The notes: generated from the letters alone by a model not told the origin. A stretch of 17,344 nt of DNA from Podochytrium sp. JEL0797 (GCA_027596195.1 JADGJG010000523.1:1-17344); one strand, 5' to 3'; positions 1 through 9,412 are shown, counted from the stretch's first letter. Numbers and translations: made by a program.

Positions 1-844
1 TCGACTGGCGTGCGATGCCGCCCCCTAGAGTCGCTCGCCACCTAAGGACAGAGCTGGTGTCGGGACAACGAGAGAGGATTTCTTGGGGTATGGCCGCGAA
101 TTTATGGGGATCCGGGGCCATCACGTGACTGGCGATCCTATCTGGGGGAAAAGCAGACCTAAACAAGTTTTTCAAAAGTGACCCATACCAGAGATTGAAG
201 TCGCAGTGGCGCAAAGCACTCAAAAAGCAAACCATACCCTTTCGAACAAGTTATATTAACTACGTATTGTGAATGTGATGCACCGTATTGTTGGTCTCTT
301 ATGAAATTGGTCAATGTTTTCTTGGTTCAGAATCCAGCAAATTGCAATTGCATCTCCTCCCTCAGAGAAACCGCTCCACCGAGTTCTGATACACTCCAAA
401 CAACGGCACTCGCCTCTCCCATCCCATACAAAAACCCTCGTTCCCTAACGTACCAGCAGACACCATCGGCGGATTCGGCGTGGAACCCAAAATAGACTCG
501 AGAGCTACAACGCGAGCGGCACCCGCCTTGAGGCAGAAAGCAAATTTTAATTAAATTTTCTGGAGCAGCATCTCGCACCAGGGTGTCGTTTTGAGTCACG
601 ATTCCAAGCGCTAGGAGGGAAAGCAGGACTTAACAGAATCCATTCAACTGGCCGAGACTGAAACAAACATCAACATATTGTCCATTTCACGAAAAAAAAA
701 TCAAACGAAGCAACAAACCGTTGCATCAACGGATCCTTCAATGCCTGACTCAACAAAACCCCCCTCTTGTTCTGCAACAACACATCCGACGAATCCATCG
801 CTTCGAGAATATTCTATTCAAGGCTTCCTAACACGAAGACAAAC
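1..844. other. Stretch without a supported gene
   Basis: No reading frame here looks like a protein I recognise. The longest open frame on the minus strand (599-327, 90 codons) lacks a recognisable domain and does not show clear splice-linked continuation. A CACGTG palindrome occurs near 124, which could be a bHLH (E-box) site, but a single hexamer is weak evidence. The stretch may be the 3' flank of the decayed F-box/LRR gene next to it. Confidence 0.4.
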
Positions 845-1030
845 TCAGTCCTCGAGCCGTTCTTCGAAAAACAAGGCATTTGTATAGAATAACTCCCTCA
901 ACATTCCGCCAAAACTGCTTGAATATTGAAGCGAAAATCCTGGTAATAGCGCTAGGCATCCTTGACTCAGGTCTTGGAGGTGGTGCCCGACTTCTGGGGG
1001 AGTTGGATTTTCATTTTCTGTTGTGCGCAT
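845..1030 (-). pseudogene. Leucine-rich-repeat remnant
   Basis: The minus strand encodes a short stretch reading PPEVGHHLQDLS. It matches PPEIGHHLVSLL in the LRR part of the adjacent F-box/LRR pseudogene (near 1330), and the DNA is also visibly alike (a shared GGTGGTGCCCGA on the plus strand in both). The rest of the frame is not LRR-like and ends without a sensible terminus. It is best read as a leftover of an additional repeat or of a partial duplication of the neighbouring gene. It could instead be a degenerate last exon of that gene. Confidence 0.4.
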
Positions 1031-1087
1031 AAGCGGAAGGCAGCGGTTGAATAAATGAGACGTTATTTCTTTTGTTGCATAAATATT

Positions 1088-1805
1088 TTAAGGAGAAAAA
1101 ATTACATGGCATAGTCCCCGCCCTCGCGAAATCCAAACGTGCAAGTCAACCTTCAAGGCGCTGAGCTGGCCCAATTCCGGTGATATGACTCCAGAGATTT
1201 GATTGTAACTCAAATCCAAATGATGAGATACTTCATGTTGGTAATACTGCGAGGAATATCGCCAGTGAGTTTGTTGAAGGACAGCTCCAGCCTGAGAAGG
1301 GATACGAGGTGGTGCCCGATTTCCGGTGGAATGGGGCCCGTCACAGAGCAACGCGAGAGAGTCAAAACAAAAAGGTGCTTGCACGCGAGGATAGATGATA
1401 GGAAGTTCCGTTGCGTTGGTCCCACGTAAGCGCGACCAAATGCGTCCACTGGGTTTGAATGTGAGCATCTTGGTAAGTCTGCGGTACCACCAAATACTCG
1501 AGATCCAAGGCGGTTGGTCTCCTCGATTGTTTCAAGCTCAGGTCGGGGCGGGTGAAGGTTGAGGCGAGAAAACGTCTTCGACGAGATGATGTCGCAGAAG
1601 GCCTTGGAGATTCCACGCAGTTTCCAAGCGAACCAGGGCGAATCCAACTGATGATGCGAAGGACGATTTCGGAAGGAAGATCCGTGATGCGAGTGCAATA
1701 CTTCTTGCTTGGGTTTTGGAGGACATACATTTGTCGGTGGTAGTAGGTTGCGCGATCCACGGAGGATGGGAGAAGGAGGAGATGGGTTTCGAAGCATGAT
1801 TCCAC
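1088..1805 (-). pseudogene. F-box / plant-type LRR protein gene, frameshifted
   Basis: Reading from 1805 (or more probably the ATG at 1730) an F-box start is visible: TRITDLPSEIVLRIISWI. The second half of the F-box (LRGISKAFCDIISSKTF) lies in a different frame, so about one base is missing near 1630. Leucine-rich repeats follow, with the consensus LxLSxNxLTGxIPxEIG: LTLSRCSVTGPIPPEIG, then LELSFNKLTGDIP. A second one-base slip near 1213 puts the last repeat (LDLSYNQISGVISPELG) in a third frame. F-box/LRR proteins usually act as substrate adaptors of SCF ubiquitin ligases; the LRR is the substrate-binding part. No GT/AG pair repairs either break, so the gene is a pseudogene or the sequence has two single-base errors. 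The N-terminal limit is uncertain. Confidence 0.65.
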
Positions 1806-2560
1806 GTGTTGTTGGGGGCTGCGATGGTGTCCAGGTGAGTCTGGAAGCGGGTTTGGTTCTGGGCTAGTTACTGTATGAGAGTATAGAGATCAGCAAAGGT
1901 GGGAAGCGGAGGGAATATGGAAACTAGTTTGTTTTTAATTTGTCTCGCCGTCCCGCCTTTTTCTTTCCAAATTCTTATCGTGTCGTAGCTTCATTAATTA
2001 TCCACCCGAATTTGAATTATGGTCGCGTCTCAATAAAAAAGGACCTAGCGGTCAGATCATGACCCCCTCGTTCTGAAGAACCCGAATCCGATTCTGATTC
2101 CGAGGATGGTTCATCAGGCACCAAATGACATGTCGCACTCGGGCAATTCGGCTGCACATACACCATTATAGAAAGGGATTCTCCGTGCATTTCGTGTTTT
2201 TTTGATGTCAACCACCCGTGAGAGAAGGATAAAGCTGAGCTTGCGTGGGAACAAGTTCAGATGAATCATGTGCGCATCCTTTTTTCGCAAGAGTCTGAGA
2301 GTGATTGCGGAGAGGAATCGGACGAGAGAACAGAATCTGAACAGAGCACCGAGTCTGAGGAGGATTGATTTTGAATATGAGTAAATATTAGCACTTGCAA
2401 GTAAATCAGGAGGGAAGAAGAAATGATCAAAACTAGCGATTCAAGAACGAGAAAAAAAACTTCGATCGATCGACACAAGTTATGCTTACAGTGTTTATGT
2501 TAAAAGGGTGTAGTTGAAATAATATTCGCTTCCTTAGGCTTCAGAATGACGACTAATAAC
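1806..2560. other. Intergenic stretch with acidic micro-ORFs
   Basis: No convincing gene is present. Two short frames encode Ser/Glu/Asp-rich runs on opposite strands: a 35-codon plus-strand frame (2261-2368) ending in a string of E, S and D, and a 64-codon minus-strand frame (2211-2017) with SSESESDSGSS. Either could be the tail of a lost acidic protein, but neither has a domain or splice-supported partner. The stretch also contains the 3' flank of the SAM-domain gene that ends at 2561. Confidence 0.35.
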
Positions 2561-3071
2561 TCAAACGTAAGTCGCTTCTTTCAATTTCTGAATTTCGGCC
2601 AACACGGCCAATCGAATTTCTGCACTCGCGACTTTCATTTCCCGTTCGAGCTGCTCATCCGTCAATTCCAACAATTCTTGTCCGTCAATGTTATGTTCTG
2701 GCGATAATGGTTAAACAACGCTCGTTTCGGTTTGAAAAAAGAGACCAACACGAAAAATCACCTCGCAACTTTGCACAAACACTCTCCTCCACTCCTCTCC
2801 GCCTCAAAAACTTGCTCACTTGCTTCACTGACCAATCTTTCGTCTGCTTCGACAACAACGTTCCCACTCGGTTCAAAGATCCCATCGCCTCCACGTCCTT
2901 CACGAACCGCGCTTCGTCCTTTTCGATCTCCAACGCTTCCTGCCGCTTAATGACCCGCATGCGCTGGATGTAGCAGTAGACCAGTGGACCCCAAAGAGGT
3001 GAGAAGAGGAGGGCAAAGATGAGGAGCGCGAGGAATCCACCGAGGAATGTGTGGACTGGCGGGATGTACAT
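2561..3071 (-). CDS. Small membrane-anchored SAM-domain protein (array copy 4)
   Basis: Two exons, 3071-2762 and 2697-2561, separated by a 64-nt GT...AG intron, give a 148-residue protein. Residues about 9-33 form a single hydrophobic segment (LALLIFALLFSPLWG), followed at once by QRMR. By the positive-inside rule this predicts a signal anchor with the C-terminus in the cytosol. A short charged spacer leads to a sterile alpha motif (SAM) domain at about 80-143, starting at DWSVKQVSKFL and ending in a KVASAEIRLAVLAEIQKLKE helix. The intron falls inside the SAM domain. SAM domains usually mediate protein-protein oligomerisation; the partner here is unknown. Start and exon structure are supported by alignment with copies 1 and 2, whose second exons are also exactly 137 nt. 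I know no named family with this architecture. Confidence 0.85.
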
Positions 3072-3276
3072 GATTGTCGGGGATCTGCTCGTATCAGAAT
3101 TCTCTTATAATGAATGGCTTGTAGGGTGCAAAAATGGGCAAGGAAGGCTCGACAATCCTATCTTCCAGGTTCAAAAGCGGGCGGGGAAAGATCGGATAAC
3201 GAGCGAACGCCACTTAAGAACGCCATTAAGGGAAAGGAATATACATGCCGCAGATGAGAAGCTTAAAACGGGAACA

Positions 3277-3307
3277 GGAGATTGGAAGTTTGCCGCACGC
3301 GAAAGGA
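3277..3307. repeat. 31-bp direct repeat, copy 1
   Basis: This 31-bp block, centred on GATTGGAAGTTTGCCGCACG, is identical to 3860-3890. It lies between SAM array copies 3 and 4, and its twin lies between copies 2 and 3. That shows the duplication unit included intergenic sequence. The surrounding bases (AAAACGGGAACA, and a CA-rich pyrimidine stretch) are similar but rearranged. Confidence 0.85.
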
Positions 3308-3433
3308 GCCAAGTCACTGCTGCTCCAATCTCTCCATCAAAAAGCAAGCACGTGACGTTTCACAAATTGAGAATCAGGCCACCACTTACTCCATTAGGCC
3401 TTTCTAATTACATGGATATATCAAAAAAACTGA

Positions 3434-3765
3434 ATTCCTTGAGTTTCTAAACCTCAACAACCCCCCCCCCCCCCCCCCAATCCCCACACTCGTAACTTTC
3501 ACGTCCTGTTCCAACCGCTCGTCGGTCAATTCCATCAAATCGTTTCCTCAAGTACTGATCGCTGAGATGAGAGAAACATCAGAACCCCGTTCAAAGAATA
3601 CGGAACCAGAAACCCCTCACCTCGCCACATCGCGCAAACAGTCTCCGGAATTCCTTTTCGCACCAAGAACTTGCCCACTTGCTTGACACTCCACTCGTTC
3701 TGATTCTTCAGCAGCATAGCCGTTGTGCTTCGACTGAGCGTTTCGATCGCCAGGGATAGACACAT
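3434..3765 (-). pseudogene. SAM-domain array copy 3, internally deleted
   Basis: The SAM part matches copy 2 closely (NEWSVKQVGKFLVRKGIPE). The ATG at 3765 is followed after only seven codons by the ETLSR segment, whereas in copy 2 the same interval is 63 codons. The plus-strand context of both ATGs is alike (CAT next to a T-run, then ATGCGGCTCAC further out). So an in-frame deletion of about 168 bp removed the membrane segment. The intron (3620-3562) still has its GT and AG. In exon 2 a Gly codon (GGA in copy 2) has become TGA at 3550-3548, and further on an 18-base G run (minus strand) replaces the end of the last SAM helix. A truncated soluble product is conceivable, but no complete SAM fold could form. 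Confidence 0.85.
3461..3478. repeat. Poly-C homopolymer of 18
   Basis: Eighteen consecutive C residues lie inside the exon-2 remnant of SAM copy 3, replacing sequence that codes for part of the last SAM helix in the other copies. Homopolymers of this length are prone to slippage and to length error in assemblies. Confidence 0.9.
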
Positions 3766-3859
3766 TTTGTTTTTTTGCGAGCATTTTAGCGCTTGTGCTG
3801 ATTATGCGGCTCACCGATGCAGGGTGCAAATCGGAAATACTAATACATTGCTTGGAAGA

Positions 3860-3890
3860 GGAGATTGGAAGTTTGCCGCACGCGAAAGGA
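3860..3890. repeat. 31-bp direct repeat, copy 2
   Basis: Identical over 31 bp to 3277-3307, at a spacing of 583 bp. It sits in the gap between SAM copies 2 and 3, marking the copied intergenic part of the tandem duplication. Confidence 0.85.
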
Positions 3891-4000
3891 TCTTCTCTCC
3901 AGCAAAAGACAAGCAAGTGGCGTTTAAAACGGGAACAATGCCACTTCTCTGATATGACTTTATATTTACATAGATCTAGAATAAACAACAACGTGGCTTT

Positions 4001-4516
4001 TCAAACATAAGTGATTTCCTTGAGTTTCTGAATCTCAGCCACCACAGCCGCTCGAATTCCCGCACTTGCGACTTTCACGTCCTGTTCCAACCGCTCGTCC
4101 GTCAATTCCAACAACTCTTTTCCTCCGATACCGCTCGCTGAGATGAGAAAGTATAATCAGAACCCCCCGTATTCCAAAGAAGTTAGAATCAGAAACCCCT
4201 CACCTCGCAACATCGCGCACACACTCTCCGGAATTCCTTTCCGCACCAAGAACTTGCCCACTTGCTTGACACTCCACTCATTCGGATTCTTCGGCAGCGT
4301 GGCCGTCGTACATCGACTCAGAGTTTCCATCGTCTCCGGATCCTTCACGAGCCGCGACTCGTCATGTGCTTCTTCCAAAGACAGTTGCCGAGAAATAACA
4401 CGCATTCGTTGGATGTAGCAGTACACGAGAGGACCCCATAGTGGCGAGAAGAGGAGCGCGAAGGCGATAAGAGCGAGAAGGCCGCCGAGGAATGTGTCGA
4501 CTGGGGGGATATGCAT
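4001..4516 (-). CDS. Small membrane-anchored SAM-domain protein (array copy 2)
   Basis: Exons 4516-4204 and 4137-4001, joined across a 66-nt intron, encode 149 residues. The protein begins MHIPPVDTFLGG and has one membrane segment (LLALIAFALLFSPLWG, about residues 11-33) followed by a basic QRMR. Then comes an acidic spacer and a SAM domain from NEWSVKQVGKFL to KVASAGIRAAVVAEIQKLKE near the C-terminus. An upstream in-frame ATG at 4603 would add 29 residues, but copies 1 and 4 begin at the position chosen here. This copy is the closest relative of the broken copy 3. As in the other copies, exon 2 is 137 nt, the intron phase is 1, and the last residues are TYV. Confidence 0.85.
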
Positions 4517-4950
4517 TTGCTTTTTTTGTAGAAATGAACCTTGATAATTCTCGGCGCTTGCATTTATGCGGCTCACGGGCGCAGGGTCTGGCGCAGAGTG
4601 CAAATCGGAACATTAATACAAGCCCCACCGGAAATATACAACCTCTTTCGGAAGGCTTAAACCGTATGGGCCAGCGTAGTGGAAACGAAAACATGCGATA
4701 ATGGAGTAGGACGCGAGTAACGGATCACACGCGGGAGGTTCAGCCAATCACATGGTGGCACATGGGGGCACCAACCTTTGAACGATAAGGAGTCATGATC
4801 ACTCAACAAGCACGCACTCATATTTAGGCGACAGAAAGTGATGTTATTGCGCCACCAGTTCAAGTGTGATACCCTTATCTCAAAGTCACGACATGTTATA
4901 AACCTCCAACGCGCATTTAAGATTCATTTTATTTAAGTATACCCTTGATC
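4517..4950. other. Gap between SAM copies 1 and 2
   Basis: No gene is supported. The part next to the copy 2 start (about 4517-4620) is recognisably related to the stretch upstream of copy 3 (3766-3850): both hold ATGCGGCTCAC, then GCAGGGT and GTGCAAATCGGAA. It is therefore the shared 5' flank, and probably the promoter, of the array genes. Confidence 0.5.
4928..4933 (-). terminator. AATAAA polyadenylation signal of SAM copy 1
   Basis: An AATAAA hexamer on the minus strand starts 18 nt after the copy 1 stop codon, a plausible position for a very short 3' UTR. Confidence 0.5.
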
Positions 4951-5428
4951 TCAGACATATGTGATCTCCTTGAGTTTCTGCACCTCCACCATCACAGCTG
5001 CCCTATGTGTCGCGTTTTCGACTTTGAATTCGAATTCCAAGAGTTTATCCGTCAAACCAAGCAACGCTTCTCCTCCCACTCTATTTTCTACATCCAAATT
5101 AGAACTACCGATCACAAAGAACACTCATTGCAAGAAAAGCTTCACCTTTCAACAACCCACAAGCCACCTTCGGAACACCTTGCCTCCGCAAAAACAACCC
5201 CACTTCCTCCACAGACCACTCGTTCGGATTCACAGGCAACACATCTTCCTTCACACTAACATGCCGTGAACATTCCCGTTCAAGATCCTTTGCGTCTTGT
5301 TTCCGCACCATGCGCATGCGCTGGACGTAAGCGTACACGAGCGGGGCCCAGATTGGGGAAAACAGGAGGGCAAAGGCGAGGAGGGCGAGGAGGCCGCCGA
5401 GAGGAGTGTTAAAGCGTGGCAGTTCCAT
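4951..5428 (-). CDS. Small membrane-anchored SAM-domain protein (array copy 1)
   Basis: Exons 5428-5146 and 5087-4951, with a 58-nt intron between, give 139 residues. It starts MELPRFNTPLGG and has a membrane segment (LLALLAFALLFSPIWA) followed by VQRMRMVRK. The charged spacer is shorter than in copies 2 and 4. A SAM domain then runs from NEWSVEEVGLFLRRQG to an AVMVEVQKLKE helix, ending TYV. It is the most diverged copy of the array. It keeps the splice sites, the 137-nt second exon and an uninterrupted frame, which argues that it is functional. The start was chosen by alignment with copies 2 and 4; an in-frame ATG at 5461 would add 11 residues. The role is unknown; SAM domains commonly self-associate or bind other SAM proteins. 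Confidence 0.8.
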
Positions 5429-5719
5429 GTTTTGGGTGGCGTGTATCGGAATGAGAGGCAAATGGGTTGATCAAATTGGGCTTCGAGGGTGGCAAGGAAA
5501 TAATGGTGCCATGCGCGAAAAAATCTTCAAAAAAATTTCGCCGACAAGCCAAAATCAGAGATTGATACGATTGAATGGGGAGCCACACTTATTTTGAGGG
5601 AAACTCGCAGTGACGTGCAAAATATCACATCCAAAATACCACAAAATTCGACTTTCTGAACTCCCGCCACGCCATTTTTCTCCTTGCCGCGGAATCACAC
5701 AAAGAGATTCTCATTCCAT

Positions 5720-5725
5720 TTTATT
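5720..5725 (-). terminator. AATAAA overlapping the TRM1 stop codon
   Basis: The minus strand reads GATGAATAAAATGG at the end of TRM1, so the TAA stop (5723-5721) lies inside an AATAAA hexamer. No other AATAAA is seen just downstream. If used, the 3' UTR would be only a few tens of nucleotides. Confidence 0.4.
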
Positions 5726-7629
5726 CATCCTCTTCCCCACCCTCACGCTTTCTCTTCTCCCCACCACCCGCGATCTCAACCTTCTTCCCTTTCCACTCCT
5801 TACTCGCACCCGGCTTGGCCCTCGCCTTGGGCCCCCAGTTCTTGACCGGGTTCTGCTGATACCTCACCAACTTGATTTTGGAGCTCTCGGGTTCGGAATC
5901 TTTGTTCTTGGTGAAATCGGCATTAATGCTGTTCGGCAAAAAGAAACCTCGCGATTAATGACGAGACGGGGGGAAAGAAAGGACAAAAACTCACGTTGGC
6001 TCGACAGCAAGAATCTTGGTCACCGCGGCACCTTCAATTAGTCGCTTGGCAGCCACGGGCTTTTGCTTGACCCAGCCACGCAGGATATCCCAAATGGCGT
6101 GGTTTGGGGCATCCGTTTTAAACGAGTTGGGGTTGCAATGGGAAGAAGACACTTTGAATCCAGCGTTGAGGATAGCAGAGCTGGGGCGAAAGAAGAGCAT
6201 TGAATCAGAATTGGTCGTGCCGAAATCGCTTTCGAGAATCCACTCTTCGAAATCAACAAAAGGCTACTCACAACAACGTCTTGATGGGCGGCACATTGCA
6301 ATGCAACACCTGACACAAACTGTCGACACAATAATACAACTTGACATCCGGAATTTCCTCCGAAATCACACTCAACATGCCCAACATCCGCTCGTGCGTT
6401 TTGAATTTGGCTTCTCCTCCCTCCTTGACATGCGTCTTCATCTTCTCGACAAACTCAAGGTCGTGAATCCGTCCGCTGAAAAAGGGCCCTCCAATGTGCA
6501 ACTTGTGCCCGCAGATTTCGCACCCAGTCGAATCGTTTTTGGGGAGCGACGGGTTGTGGAATTTCTTGGAAGCCCCATTCACAGTGTATGACCCCATCGG
6601 GTTCGTCGTGTAGGAGCGGCACCCAGTGCAAGAATACACCATGCTCGATTGCGCCACCATCGATTTTGCTTCCGCCGCGTTCGTCACAACACGCACAAAC
6701 ACGCGCACATAAAAGTCAATACTGCAACACATCAAAGGCTGAATCGCCCTCCCATATCGCGCAGCAGAATTCTGAATCGTCTGCAACAACATACGAAGCC
6801 CCATCTCGTGACAAAACGAAGCGTTTGGAATCGGCATCGATCCGTACTTTGCCCAACATGCTTCCCATTGACTTCCAGCCAAGACAGCCATGTCGGTACA
6901 CGTGACGCAAAGCAAACCGCCGGATCCAACGCTTCTCACGGCTGCATCGAGGAATGGAGCGGCCGTTCCGTACGGATCGAGATCAACGACCATGAATTTG
7001 AGATGTTCAGCCGTTGGGGAATTGGGGATGGGGAATCCGTGCTTCTGGAGCGACTGGTACATGACCATGCTGCGATGAACAATCAACGAACACGCCCAAA
7101 AGAATTGGAGCCAACTCACTTGGCATCGCCCTCGTTCGCAATCACCTTGTCTTCAACCTTGTTGTATTTCGCGTTTTCCTTGATGGCCAAAGCCGCCGTA
7201 GCTGAGAAATCGTTGGCCAGAATTTTATCGACCAGTGGACATTCGAGCGCGTAGCGGACGGCACGGAGACCAGTGGCACTCAGGGCTGATCAAGAACAGT
7301 TTAATATTATATTGCCATAATTAGTGGAATACACACCTTCGAGGACGTTGATTTGCTCCGCTGGCTGTGCGATTTTGTGTTGCTGCGACCACACGTTGAT
7401 GGCTGCGATGGACTACGGAGCATTCAGTATCTCTATAGACTAGAAAATGCAACGAACCATATCGCGGTTGAACTCCTGGATTGGGTTATAGAACACTTCC
7501 TGCGTCATGGACGCCGGGACCGGGATCGTGGCCTTTCCTAAAGCGAAGGGTCAGCATTGCCTCCAAGAAGACCAATAGAAAGCAGTGCGAACCTTCGGTG
7601 ATGGTGGTTGGTTCCAGAGAGTCAGCCAT
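5721..7629 (-). CDS. TRM1: tRNA (guanine(26)-N2)-dimethyltransferase
   Basis: Trm1 uses S-adenosylmethionine to dimethylate G26 of many tRNAs. Seven exons (7629-7593, 7537-7458, 7412-7337, 7285-7120, 7069-6272, 6180-5995, 5928-5721) join in frame at GT...AG sites to give 516 residues, close to but a little shorter than yeast Trm1. Visible family marks are NPIQEFNRDM near residue 30, the SAM-binding LSATGLRAVRYA near 65, the catalytic-type DPYG at 151-154, CHEMGLRMLLQTI at about 206, and SIDFYVRVFVRV at about 236. Four cysteines (267, 270, 303, 306) are placed to bind zinc. The C-terminus carries the typical KLVRYQQNPVKNWGPKARA. The ATG at 7629 leaves only a short N-terminus, without a clear mitochondrial presequence. 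The gene is divergent from DNAAF3. All exon joins keep frame and I see no defect. Confidence 0.96.
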
Positions 7630-7668
7630 GTTGAGAGACGAGGCCGCGAAAAATCAAAAAAAAATAAC
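7630..7668. promoter_or_regulatory. 39-bp divergent intergenic region TRM1/DNAAF3
   Basis: Only 39 bp separate the TRM1 and DNAAF3 start codons. Both starts are supported by conserved N-terminal residues. The plus-strand sequence is purine- and A-rich close to the DNAAF3 start (A-runs at 7650-7664), with no TATA box in the gap. Transcription must either start inside the gap with minimal leaders or start within the opposite gene so that the 5' ends overlap. Confidence 0.6.
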
Positions 7669-9351
7669 ATGGAAGGTGCAGGAGCCGTTGGAATTTGGGG
7701 ATTCAGTCCCGCAATGGATCTTTTGGATGCAACCGAGTCCTCTGCGGCGGATCCAATATCTGGGTCAGGTACCTTGCGCGTTTTCTTTGAGTTTGACAGC
7801 TCGTCTGGGCGCGTTCACAGTGAATTCAAACAAACCACACACAGGCAACGCCAACGTTCTGCTCATGGGAGCAAAGGACGCGCGTCATATGATCAAGACG
7901 ATTGCGCATCTAGGAAGACACACGGAGTTTACTGGAAAATTGAATGTAAGTTCGAACGGATCGCGATAGCCTGCCGATCATTCATGATCCATTTCAGTTC
8001 TACGTTCATGAAGATCAAGCACCACTTCTGGCGCGTTCCATTCTTTTGCTCTCCATTTTTCTGGATCACGACACAGAAGCCAACAACATTGGTGGGTTGG
8101 GCTGGGTTTTTTGAATTCGCGCTAAAACAAATTGATCCACAGAACAATCTCAATTCTTTCTCGAAATCTTTGGAAACATCTACCTCCGCGAAAAGTCTTT
8201 TGAAGCCATGAAAGCACTTTCGACCAAGCTTCTGATGTAACGATCCCCCTTTTTCGAATACGCGCTCAAATTCTGACCAGTCAACGAAATAGCCTCCTCG
8301 GAGACAATACAGGAACTCTTGCACATCTTTTCAATTTCTCGCCACTCCGATTCAGTGACAGATGACTTCGAAGTCGTGTTCAAGTTCTGGCGCGAAAATG
8401 TCAAGAAGCCTTACGAAATTGAGAAACTGTGGGACACGCGTCTACGCAAAATGTATGGCACGAGATATGACGTACGAGATAATGTTGTCGATTGGGATTA
8501 TAGCATGAAGCTCGTCAAGGAGGTTTATACTCAGTGGGTCCACATACTTTAAACCTCCTAATTCCCTATTATTTTCAAGGTTTCGATTATCCACAAAACG
8601 GAATTCCAGCGGTGGCGACAACATGGACTCGCGTATGAAACACGCGACGGAAAGTATGACAAGCCCAACCGCACGACGGCCACAATCGACCTCATGAAGC
8701 AGGACGGAATCAAAGTTACAAAGTGAGGATACTTCAATGACGTGATTACCGGCCCCTTTCTTCCATTCGGCGTGGAATGCGAAAACAAGACTTTGACTCA
8801 GAAAACGAACGATCAGCACCAACACGTATGAGTTTCGCCAGCAAAACACATCATACTCATTTTGTCAAATAGGCCAGCAGCGAGGTCGCTGAATTCAACA
8901 TCCACGCATTCATGGACGAATACAAAAGTACGCGAATCCCTATTTTGAATCACCGCACGCAAACTCGCCTCACACAGCAATCTTCCCAACCCCCAACGAC
9001 CTCATCAACCGCGTCCAAATCCACCTCCTCCCCGCCGCCACCCCTCCCTTCCCCAACCTCCTCAAAAAACACGTCCAATTCAACAGCATCTTCCTCTCCA
9101 ACACATCCGCACACCACCTTTCCAACATCCCACCCGAGTGTCTCATGCCCCACGCCACCGTGCACGTTGAAACCGCGAGATATATGCTTGATCTGAAGGC
9201 GGAGCAAGTCGCTGCTTTTCAGGAGAAAGTCTTGGAGTTGGGAAAGGCGGCCGGGTTCCACACGTTGAAGGGGTATAAAGAGAATGTGGATGCGATGGTG
9301 TTGGTGGCTGATGGGCTTGAGTGTGATTTAAGTTCCAAAATCGCGATGTGA
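7669..9351 (+). CDS. DNAAF3: Axonemal dynein assembly factor 3 (PF22 family)
   Basis: DNAAF3 acts in the cytoplasm in pre-assembly of axonemal dynein arms. Exons recognised by homology are 7669-7768, 7845-7945, 7998-8091, 8143-8236, 8281-8522, 8580-8825, 8873-8927 and 8978-9351. Family marks in order are WGFSPAMDLLDA, NVLLMGAKDARHM, FYVHEDQAPLLARS, FFLEIFGNIYLRE, VVFKFW with LWDTRLRKMYGTRYD and DWDYSMKL, FQRWRQHGLAYETR, GYFNDVITGPFLPFGVE, and a C-terminal VETARYMLDL block. Together these cover both the N- and C-terminal DNAAF3 domains, about 434 codons. Two problems exist. First, exon 4 ends in phase 2 at its only GT donor (8237), but exon 5 needs one base from it, so one base is off. Second, an in-frame TGA (8724-8726) sits directly before GYFNDVITGPF, where relatives have an ordinary residue. 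The gene may be recently damaged or the sequence may contain errors. Confidence 0.88.
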
Positions 9352-9412
9352 TTACGAAGAAAAACCAATGACAAAAAAAAACGAAAGTCGCAAATCAAGA
9401 TCCAAGTCCCCC

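Noticed and set aside
327..599. Minus-strand frame of 90 codons considered as a SPRY-like domain
   Set aside because: A few aromatic and glycine positions are suggestive, but the conserved order of motifs is not there and no splice partner is visible.
2017..2211. Minus-strand frame with SSESESDSGSS considered as a gene
   Set aside because: Only 64 codons, low-complexity acidic content, no start context or exon partner that I can support.
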